NCBI GenBank assembly: GCA_036501025.1
Contig: DASYBB010000200.1
Span: 1 to 64,000 of the forward strand
Length of the DNA stretch: 64,000 nt
Direction of reading: 5' to 3'
Source of the DNA: DASUBV01 sp036501025
GTDB lineage: Bacteria > Actinomycetota > Actinomycetes > Streptosporangiales > Streptosporangiaceae
Shown here piece after piece: positions 58,521 through 64,000 of the stretch. The position numbers were made by a program, and so were the translations under genes. The first letter of the stretch is position 1. Each line of letters begins with the position of its first letter. The notes below the pieces were generated by a model, which worked only from the letters and a program-made list of their open reading frames with translations, ran no database searches and was not told where the DNA came from.

Positions 58521-58565
58521 CTGATAAGGAAGAGGTCGATGGTTCAAGTCCATCCAGGCCCACCC
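58521..58565 (+). repeat. Attachment-site copy 2 (partial tRNA-Ile duplicate)
   Basis: An exact 45-bp copy of the 3' half of tRNA-Ile. The identity starts at the anticodon loop and ends at CCCACCC, with unrelated flanks on both sides. It lacks the 5' half and cannot be a tRNA gene. It marks the far end of an element that inserted at the tRNA. Confidence 0.92.
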
Positions 58566-58573
58566 AGGTCAGA

Positions 58574-58627
58574 GCACTAGGGGCCACCCGCTGGCCCTAG
58601 TGCTGGCCCTAGAATTACTAGGGCCAG
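58574..58627. repeat. Iterated CTAGGGCCA inverted repeats next to att
   Basis: Four copies of CTAGGGCCA or its complement are packed into 54 bp. GCACTAGGGGCCA (58574-58586) pairs with TGGCCCTAGTGC (58592-58603), and CTGGCCCTAG (58603-58612) pairs perfectly with CTAGGGCCAG (58618-58627) around a 5-base loop. Nine bases separate them from att copy 2. They could be integrase arm-type binding sites or a hairpin terminator. I favour the former because of the iteration. Confidence 0.6.
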
Positions 58628-58670
58628 GCCCTGTTTTCGAGCTAGCTGGGACACCCGGCACCACGTGCGA

Positions 58671-58702
58671 CAGACCCCCGGAGGCCTAATCTCCGGGGTC
58701 TG
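58671..58702. terminator. Hairpin downstream of the integrase remnant
   Basis: CAGACCCC-C-GGAG (58671-58683) pairs with CTCCGGGGTCTG (58691-58702) with one bulged C and a 7-base loop. It lies 18 bp beyond the stop of the leftward integrase fragment. Confidence 0.65.
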
Positions 58703-58719
58703 TCTCTGTCTCAGCGGGA

Positions 58720-59072
58720 TCAGACCGCCTGTACTGCCTCTTCCTGGCCCTCAGGGGCTTCGTAGGCATGCAGGCGGCTCACGGCCTGATTCATGGCCTT
58801 GAGCACGTCCGCCCGGTCCTGGGCGAACAGGTGCCCGTAGATGTTCTTAGTCGTCTCAACCTTGCTGTGCCCCATCTGGTAGGCGACCTTCATGTCCGAC
58901 GCCCCCGAGGCGATCATCAGGGACGCGCACACGTGCCGCAGCTCATGGGCGGTGTACTGGACGATGCCATCCGGTCCGCCGCGGTGTAGCCCTGGGCGAG
59001 CTTGAGGTACCTGCTCCACATCGCGTAGCCGAGGTAGCCACCCCGCTCGCCGTTGATCAAGGCCACGGCGCG
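58720..59072 (-). pseudogene. Tyrosine recombinase/integrase remnant, frameshifted
   Basis: The C-terminal catalytic part of a phage-type integrase lies in one frame (58720-59019): HELRHVCASLMIASG holds the His-x-x-Arg-His cluster, MGHSKVETTKNIYGHLF holds the second His region and the nucleophile Tyr. Upstream, a neighbouring frame encodes GERGGYLGYAMWSRYLKLAQ, as expected for the preceding region. The two meet near 58985, suggesting one frameshift. The N-terminal arm-binding and core-binding domains are missing. The element can no longer move by itself. Confidence 0.8.
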
Positions 59073-59119
59073 TCGCGCCGCCGTGCCGCGCACCGGGCTC
59101 TGCCTAATCGAGGCCCGCC

Positions 59120-59317
59120 CGGCGCGCGGGCAGCGGCGATCAGCTCGGGGTCTTTTTGCCGCAGGGAGAACAGCGCCCATCCAGCGGCGAGCACTCCGGC
59201 TACGGCCAGAAGCCACCATCGGTCCTTCAGAAGGTCTGGCGCAAAGAGCGCGACGGCGCCGGCCGCGACAGCCCAAAGCGCCCAGAGCTTCCAGGAAGCG
59301 ACGGACGAAGCCTCCTG
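59120..59317 (-). pseudogene. Headless fragment of a membrane protein
   Basis: One minus-strand frame reads SWKLWALWAVAAGAVALF, APDLLKDRWWLLAVAGVLAAG and WALFSLRQKDPELIAAA: two hydrophobic helices and a charged end, quite unlike random GC-rich translation. It has no ATG, GTG or TTG at its head and a TGA just upstream. Probably a decayed gene in the island's right flank. The family is unknown. Confidence 0.35.
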
Positions 59318-59473
59318 CGTCCTTCAGAAGAACGGGGTTGGCACGAGCGTCGCGAGTACTAACGGCAGGTGTGAAGTTGGCGAGGCGGGCGAGGGTGAAT
59401 GCGGATCGGCCGCCGGTCGCGGGTACGGGGTTTCACCTGAAGGGAGAGCCGGAAGGTCCGTGTATTTGCTTGC

Positions 59474-59497
59474 GCATATATACGCTCAGGCATATGC
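59474..59497. promoter_or_regulatory. Putative ArsR operator
   Basis: The inverted repeat GCATAT-N12-ATATGC overlaps the start region of the ArsR-family gene and is the only AT-rich stretch nearby. The spacing and location fit autorepression by an ArsR-type dimer. Confidence 0.55.
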
Positions 59498-59505
59498 TCA
59501 CCCCC

Positions 59506-59859
59506 ATGACGACGACAAACGTGTTGGAGGCCATCACCGATCCGACGCGCCGCCGCATCCTGGACGCGGTCCGGGGCGGGGAGTGTTCGGTGGGTGAGCT
59601 GGTGGAGATCGTGGGCATGCATCAGCCCGGTGTCTCCCGGCATCTGAAGGTGCTGCGCGACGCGGGGCTCGTCGAAGCCCGCAGCGATGCGAACCGGCGT
59701 CTCTACCGTCTCCGGCCGGAACCGCTGCGTGAGCTGGATGCGTGGCTGGAGCCGTACCGGGTCGAGTGGTCGAACCGTCTCGACTCCCTGGAACGGCACC
59801 TCGAACGCACCGCGGCACCCGCCGGGGGCACCACCCCGACGAAAGGACCTGCATCATGA
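59506..59859 (+). CDS. ArsR-family transcriptional regulator
   Basis: A 117-residue winged-helix regulator without metal-binding Cys. It has VLEAITDPTRRRILDAVRGGE, GELVEIVGMHQPGVSRHLKVLRDAGLVEAR and RRLYRLRPEPLRELDAWLEPYRVEWSNRLDSLERHL. This is the SRPBCC-associated ArsR subgroup, which usually represses its own operon. ATG 59506 is chosen because the family begins MTTT...; an ATG four codons earlier lies in the operator. Its stop overlaps the next start by four bases (ATGA). Confidence 0.92.
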   Translation: MTTTNVLEAITDPTRRRILDAVRGGECSVGELVEIVGMHQPGVSRHLKVLRDAGLVEARSDANRRLYRLRPEPLRELDAWLEPYRVEWSNRLDSLERHLERTAAPAGGTTPTKGPAS

Positions 59860-60395
59860 GTACGAATCTGACTCCGACGCGTTTCGGCACGATCGAACGC
59901 ACCCCGGACGGCGGGCTGATCCGGTACGACCGGCAACTCGGCTTCCCGGTCGAGGAAGTGTGGTCGGCAATCACCGAGCCCGCACGCCTGGCCGACTGGT
60001 GGCCACCGTTCGCCGCCGACGTCACCGTCGATCTCCGGGTGGGCGGGTCGATCTCCTTCCCCTGGCCCGACGGCGGCGAGACGCACACGATCACGTTCAC
60101 GATCCTGCGCCTTCAGGCCCCGACCCTGCTGGAGCACAGCCACACCAGCCCCGGCTCCTGGATGCGGTACGAACTCGAATCCCTCGACGACGGCACCGGC
60201 ACCCGGCTCCTCGCGACATACTTCGTGTCCGACCCCGACCTTGCCATCGAACGCGGCGACATCGTCGGCGCCCACTACGGCCTGGACCGCCTCGAAGCCG
60301 CCCTCGCCGGGCACCCGGAACCGGTGGACATGAAGGTCTTCGCCGAACTGCAGACCGCCTACGCGAAACTCGACCTCGCCGCACCTCAAGCATAG
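59856..60395 (+). CDS. SRPBCC (AHSA1-like) domain protein
   Basis: A 179-residue START/Bet v1-fold protein. It has YDRQLGFPVEEVWSAITEPARLADWWPPFAADV, then GGSISFPWPDGG and LLEHSHTSPGSWMRYELESLDDGTGTRLLATY, the standard AHSA1/activator-of-Hsp90-like pattern with a hydrophobic ligand pocket. It is co-translated with the ArsR regulator (ATGA overlap). Such pairs are common and the ligand is generally unknown. Confidence 0.9.
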   Translation: MSTNLTPTRFGTIERTPDGGLIRYDRQLGFPVEEVWSAITEPARLADWWPPFAADVTVDLRVGGSISFPWPDGGETHTITFTILRLQAPTLLEHSHTSPGSWMRYELESLDDGTGTRLLATYFVSDPDLAIERGDIVGAHYGLDRLEAALAGHPEPVDMKVFAELQTAYAKLDLAAPQA

Positions 60396-60409
60396 AAACG
60401 GAGCCCGAC

Positions 60410-60907
60410 ATGACCAGCAACCAACTCGGGAAGACCACCGCACAGGCGTCGGATGAGAGATCAGCGGGACATGCAGATGGCGCAACCACCTTGCCGGAGG
60501 CGATGACTGGCAGGGCGAGCCGCGCGAAAGCGGCCGTCGGTGACAAGCCGGTCTTCGCGTACATCGCGAGCCTTCCACAGCCCCAGCGCGGCATCGCAGA
60601 AGCTGTAGACGTGCTGGCGGCGACGACGCTGCCCGGTCTTGAGCGGTCCGTGAAATGGGGGATGTCGTACTACGGCGTCGGCGACGGATGGTGTTTCAGC
60701 TGTGGCGGCTTCGCCGGCCACGTCAAACTCATGTTCGTCAACGGCGCGGCCCTCCTCGACCCCGTGCCGCCCGTGACCCCAGTGGGGATGGGAAAGGCAA
60801 CGCGAGGCGTGGAGCTCAAGACGCTGGAGGACATCGATGAGTCTCAGGTGGCGGCCTGGATGAGACAGGTGACATCCGTTCCCGGCGTCGGCGGAAAGAG
60901 GCGCTGA
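60410..60907 (+). CDS. DUF1801 domain protein
   Basis: A 165-residue protein whose C-terminal 115 residues match the DUF1801/YdhG-like fold: PVFAYIASLPQPQRGIAEAVDVLAATTLPGLERSVKWGMSYYGVGDGWCFSCGGFAGHVKLMFVNGAAL and the final GVELKTLEDIDESQVAAWMRQ. The first 45 residues are polar and disordered. It is 14 bp downstream of the SRPBCC gene and probably in the same operon. Function is unknown. Confidence 0.87.
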   Translation: MTSNQLGKTTAQASDERSAGHADGATTLPEAMTGRASRAKAAVGDKPVFAYIASLPQPQRGIAEAVDVLAATTLPGLERSVKWGMSYYGVGDGWCFSCGGFAGHVKLMFVNGAALLDPVPPVTPVGMGKATRGVELKTLEDIDESQVAAWMRQVTSVPGVGGKRR

Positions 60908-61690
60908 CCCCACGGCGTGCAGAGTTGAGGTTTGCTGCTGCTACGTCGTGGCTGCGGGTGACAATGGCGCGAGGCGGCTGAGCGTGCGCGCCGCGTCGTA
61001 GGGCGGTTCCTCTGAGTCGAGCATGCGCTCTGGTGCTGCACTGCATCAGCATGAACGTCGAGTGGCTGGTCGCGGTATCCGCGACGATGGACCGCATCCG
61101 GCATCATTCGCGGGCCGCGTTCGATGCCGCGCGGGTTCCCGAACCCTGACCGTGGCGACAGCTTCCGCATTCATCGCCGAGCAGATGCACGTGCTCGTGA
61201 CTGAGCGCCGAGAGCAGGCGCTGGCCGTCATTGCCCTACCTCATGGGTTGTCTCTTCTCCCGAGAGCTTGCGGGCGAACTCGCTGAGGCTCTTGATTGCA
61301 TGCCCGCCGACCAGATCGCGGACGACCTGGTCGACTTCCTCACAGGGAGGCTACTCAGCGCCTTGTTCCTGCCAGGTGCGGGAGAACACGATGGGCACGC
61401 GGCCACCCGACAAGCCATCGAGCGGCTGTTGCGGTCGAGTATCGAATAGCGGTTGGGGCCGATCCTTGATGAACTCGTGGCCCGAACCGAGACGCGCCAG
61501 AGGGCAGCGGGATACTTTCGCGTGCACGCACTTCTCTTCGTGGTGCTCGGAGCGCTCGCACGCAAGCAGGCACGCAGACTGGTCTGGCTCCGAGTTCACC
61601 GCTGCCTCACGATCGCACGTGTCGGTCCGCCTTTCGCCGTGCTCAGGCAAGTCATCGGGCGGGCCGGGGTGACCTGCCTATAGTCGTGGC
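60908..61690. other. Gene-poor, apparently decayed stretch
   Basis: About 780 bp without a convincing gene. Several short rightward frames exist; the least unlikely is 61231-61449 (72 residues, FSRELAGELAEALDCMPADQIADDLVDFLTG), helical but with no recognised family. GC skew between codon positions is weak, unlike the genes either side, which suggests decayed sequence. The end carries TATAGT (61679-61684), a -10-like hexamer for the next gene. Confidence 0.45.
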
Positions 61691-63259
61691 ATGGGGACAG
61701 AGCCGGCTCATGCGCGAGTGACGCTGGCCGAGTTGCTGGCTGTCCTGTCGCTGGCCGCGGACCTGGGCATGGGCCAGCCGATGGAGCACGTGCTGCGCCA
61801 GTGCCTGATCGCGCTGGGGCTGGCCGAGCACCTCGGCCTGGACCGGGAAGAACGGGAGGTGGTCTACTACTCGTCCCTGGTCGCCTGGGTCGGATGCCAT
61901 GTCGATGCCTATGAGCAGGCGAAGTGGTTCGGCGACGACACTGTGCTGAAGACCGACTTCCGCCGGACAGACTTCGCGACCTCGGCCTCCCGGCCGCTGT
62001 TCATGCTCCGCCATCTCGGTCTCGGCCGGTCGCCCGGCGAGCGGACCAGGCTCGGAATCACGTTCCTGGGCGAGGGTCGCCGGGCCGCGGCAGCGATGCT
62101 GGACAATCACTGGACGGCGGCCGACACCCTGGCGGCGCAACTCGGGCTGGCTCAGCGCGTCCGCGACAGCATTGAGCAGACCTTCGAGCGCTGGGACGGC
62201 AAGGGCGTCCCCAAGGGAATCAGGGGCGAGGAGATACTGCTGGCCGCACGGCTGGTTGCGCTGGCCGACGTGGTCGAGGTGTTTCACCGTGCGGGCGGCA
62301 CCGAAGCGGCGATCGAGGTGGCCCGGCAGCGCCGCGGGACCCAGTTCGATCCCGCGATCGTCGACCTGTTCACCGCCGAGGCACCGGCGCTGTGCGCTGC
62401 GCTGGATGACACCAGCACCTGGGACGCCGTGATGACGGCCGAGCCCGCCCTCGGCGTCCGGCTGGGAGATGAGCAGGTCGAGGCCGCGCTGGAGGCCATC
62501 GCCGACTTCACGGACGTGAAGTCGCCGTACACCATCGGGCACTCGCGCGGTGTGGCCGATCTCGCGGGTGATGCGGCCCGTATCTTCGGACTCAGCGAGC
62601 AGGCCGCCCGTCAGCTTCGCCAGGCGGGACTGGTTCATGACCTCGGCCGGCTGGGCGTGCCGAATACGATCTGGGACAAGCCCGGGCCGCTCACTCACGC
62701 GGAGACCGAGCGGGTGCGCCTGCACCCGTACCTCACTGAGCGCATGCTGGCCTGCTCGCCCGCCCTCGCCTCGCTTGGCTCCGTCGCGGTCCAGCATCAC
62801 GAGCGGATGGATGGCTCCGGCTATCCGCGGGGACTGTCGGGGGGCGCGATCAGTCCCGCGGGCCGGCTGCTCGCCGTGGCTGACTATTACCGCTCGCAGA
62901 CAGAGCCCCGGCCGCACCGCGAGGCGTCCGACGCCGCCGCGGCCGCCACTCAGGTCCGGGCCGAGGTCAAGGCCGGGCGGCTCGACGCGGAGGCCGCCGT
63001 CGCGGTGCTCAGCGCCGCCGGCCACCTCGCGGCTCGCAGGCCCGCCCGGCCGGACGGCCTGACCAGCCGCGAGGTGGAGGTTCTCCGGCTCCTCGCGCGG
63101 GGCCTGTCGAACCGCGAGATCGCCGAGCGGCTGGTCATCTCGAGAAGGACAGCCAGCCACCACGTGGAGCACATCTACGCCAAGACGGGGACCGCGAACC
63201 GCGCGCTGGCCAGCCTGTACGCCGCCAGCCACGGCCTGGCCGGCGAGCCGCAGCCCTAG
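61691..63259 (+). CDS. HD-GYP-like phosphohydrolase fused to LuxR helix-turn-helix
   Basis: A 522-residue protein. Residues about 270-420 form an HD-GYP-type domain: YTIGHSRGVADLAGDAARIFGL, the HD pair in GLVHDLGRLGVPN, then HHERMDGSGYPRGL and LLAVADYYRSQTEPRPHR. An N-terminal stretch (about 160-200: FERWDGKGVPKGIRGEEILLAARLVALADVVEV) resembles the second half of another HD-GYP domain without a clear HD pair, so the protein looks internally duplicated. The last 65 residues are a LuxR helix-turn-helix (LTSREVEVLRLLARGLSNREIAERLVISRRTASHHVEHIYAKTG). ATG 61691 has no ribosome site but a TATAGT seven bases upstream, so it is probably leaderless. Possible c-di-GMP-linked regulator, inferred. Confidence 0.85.
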   Translation: MGTEPAHARVTLAELLAVLSLAADLGMGQPMEHVLRQCLIALGLAEHLGLDREEREVVYYSSLVAWVGCHVDAYEQAKWFGDDTVLKTDFRRTDFATSASRPLFMLRHLGLGRSPGERTRLGITFLGEGRRAAAAMLDNHWTAADTLAAQLGLAQRVRDSIEQTFERWDGKGVPKGIRGEEILLAARLVALADVVEVFHRAGGTEAAIEVARQRRGTQFDPAIVDLFTAEAPALCAALDDTSTWDAVMTAEPALGVRLGDEQVEAALEAIADFTDVKSPYTIGHSRGVADLAGDAARIFGLSEQAARQLRQAGLVHDLGRLGVPNTIWDKPGPLTHAETERVRLHPYLTERMLACSPALASLGSVAVQHHERMDGSGYPRGLSGGAISPAGRLLAVADYYRSQTEPRPHREASDAAAAATQVRAEVKAGRLDAEAAVAVLSAAGHLAARRPARPDGLTSREVEVLRLLARGLSNREIAERLVISRRTASHHVEHIYAKTGTANRALASLYAASHGLAGEPQP

Positions 63260-63627
63260 CCGGGCAGTTTCTGGTAACCCGAGCACAGGATCCTCATCCA
63301 GCTGATCCGCTCGCCGTCGGTGCTGTAGTAGGCCTGCTGCTCGACCAGGTACACGCCCTCGGCGTTGCGCACCCGCAGTGCGTAGCCGACTCGCGTGCGA
63401 TCGGGCATCTGCCTGATGGTCACCGACTCCAGCGCCTCGATGTCATCCGCACTGCCGAACCACGTGCCGAGGATGACATCGCCGATCACCTCGTCCGGTG
63501 TGCCGGCCTGCCAGTGGCGGCCGGGGGTCAGCGCCTGGAAGTCGATCGGGTCGGCCAGCAGCGAGCGGAGCGCGGCGCTGTCCTTGGCCGCCAGCGCCCG
63601 GGCGAAGTGTCCCCCAGCGGTTGCCAT
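63256..63627 (-). CDS. SnoaL-like (NTF2-fold) domain protein
   Basis: A 123-residue protein with a cone-shaped NTF2 fold pattern: GGHFARALAAKDSAALRSLLADPIDFQALTPGRHWQAGTPDEVIGDVIL, then RVGYALRVRNAEGVYLVEQQAYYSTDGERISWMRILCSGY. Members are small cyclases, isomerases or ligand binders; the substrate cannot be told. ATG 63627 matches the family length. A start at 63675 would overlap the upstream DsrE-like gene. The 3' end overlaps the convergent HD-GYP gene by four bases. Confidence 0.78.
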   Translation of the reverse strand: MATAGGHFARALAAKDSAALRSLLADPIDFQALTPGRHWQAGTPDEVIGDVILGTWFGSADDIEALESVTIRQMPDRTRVGYALRVRNAEGVYLVEQQAYYSTDGERISWMRILCSGYQKLPG

Positions 63628-63646
63628 CGCCTCCCCGGTGCCCTGA

Positions 63647-64000
63647 TCAGTAGCTGAACGTCGTGGCTGCTTCATCGCCGATCCATTCCCACAGCGGGAC
63701 GGTGCCGCCCAGCGCTGCGTTGTCGAGCAGGGCCGCGTCGTCCAGACGCCGGGCGTTGAAGCAGATCGGGCAGACCAGGTAGCGGCCGCCCGCGGCCTCG
63801 TACCGCTTCGTCAGGTCGGGCAGGGACGGGCACCCGTCGCAGGCCACGCCCTGAGCCATACCCTGGATCGCGAGCCGGGTCGCTTCCTTGGTGCAGAACA
63901 TCAGGGTCGGGCGGCCCTGCTCGGCTGCTGCCACGGCGACGAGCAGGGCAACCGTCACCTTCTCCGCGTCTTCCAGTCCGGTCGTCAAGCTGATCACGGC
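63647..64000 (-). CDS. DsrE-family-like protein (5' end cut by the window edge)
   Basis: The visible 117 residues read VISLTTGLEDAEKVTVALLVAVAAAEQGRPTLMFCTKEATRLAIQG, then CDGCPSLPDLTKRYEAAGGRYLVCPICFNARRLDD. The fold matches DsrE/DsrF-like proteins, with Cys in positions that carry sulfur in relatives (VCPICF). Its start may be at GTG 63997 or beyond the window. It is upstream of the SnoaL-like gene in the same direction (about 20 bp), so the two are probably co-transcribed. Confidence 0.82.
   Translation of the reverse strand, partial: AVISLTTGLEDAEKVTVALLVAVAAAEQGRPTLMFCTKEATRLAIQGMAQGVACDGCPSLPDLTKRYEAAGGRYLVCPICFNARRLDDAALLDNAALGGTVPLWEWIGDEAATTFSY

Noticed and set aside
58038..58553. 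A 171-residue leftward open frame beginning MDLNHRPLPYQ
   Set aside because: The opening is simply the antisense translation of the duplicated tRNA-Ile 3' end, a well-known artefact. The rest has no coding features.
61023..61683. Three short rightward frames as separate genes
   Set aside because: They lack ribosome sites, recognised domains and the codon bias seen in all neighbours. They are listed only as a decayed stretch.

Overview
The window is high-GC DNA from a filamentous-type actinobacterium. It carries a replication-origin neighbourhood in the standard actinobacterial order (parB-parA-rsmG-jag-yidC-yidD-rnpA-rpmH / dnaA-oriC-dnaN-recF-DUF721-gyrB-gyrA-DUF3566-tRNA-Ile). It also has mycothiol-related genes (inositol-1-phosphate synthase, a maleylpyruvate-isomerase-family protein), a murJ neighbourhood with DUF6049 and a pseudokinase, perfect parS palindromes, GTG/TTG starts and very GC-rich third codon positions. 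I infer a Streptosporangiales/Streptomyces-like lineage but cannot name a species.

Positions 1-6.4 kb are accessory: a spare methionine aminopeptidase divergent from an XRE regulator, a DinB-type enzyme, an alpha/beta hydrolase behind twin operators, a secreted BNR-repeat protein, and a divergent OmpR-type two-component system. Positions 6.4-11.2 kb, read leftward, hold rpsF-ssb-rpsR-rplI and then dnaB, whose Walker A motif is split by an in-frame class 3 intein. Positions 11.5-21.6 kb hold endonuclease IV, a bifunctional PBP, DUF5318, a PadR-ino1 pair, a MarR/MFS pair and the CCA-adding enzyme.

Positions 21.8-31.9 kb form a rightward block: DUF6049 protein, MurJ with a long repetitive N-terminus, a MurJ-linked pseudokinase, an ECF sigma factor with its anti-sigma factor, and trxB-trxA behind a sigma-R-type promoter. 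Positions 32-39.8 kb are an insertion-like stretch: a DUF222/HNH gene between two look-alike terminators, aldehyde dehydrogenase, PadR, a broken DJ-1/PfpI gene, threonine aldolase and an acetyltransferase, with parS sites interspersed. Positions 39.8-57.6 kb are the replication and segregation core, with oriC between dnaA and dnaN.

The tRNA-Ile at 57.55 kb is an integration hotspot. A 45-bp exact copy of its 3' end lies about 0.9 kb downstream, followed by iterated inverted repeats, a terminator and a frameshifted tyrosine-integrase remnant. Beyond it lie an ArsR/SRPBCC/DUF1801 cluster, a decayed stretch, a protein with two HD-GYP-like halves fused to a LuxR helix-turn-helix, a SnoaL-like protein and a partial DsrE-like gene.

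The most interesting items are the class 3 DnaB intein with an apparently dead endonuclease, the MurJ repeats and neighbouring pseudokinase, the sigma-factor gene with no ordinary start codon for its conserved N-terminus, the PfpI gene broken at both start and codon 21, the layered tRNA-Ile integration scar, and several clean operator palindromes that can be assigned to adjacent regulators.
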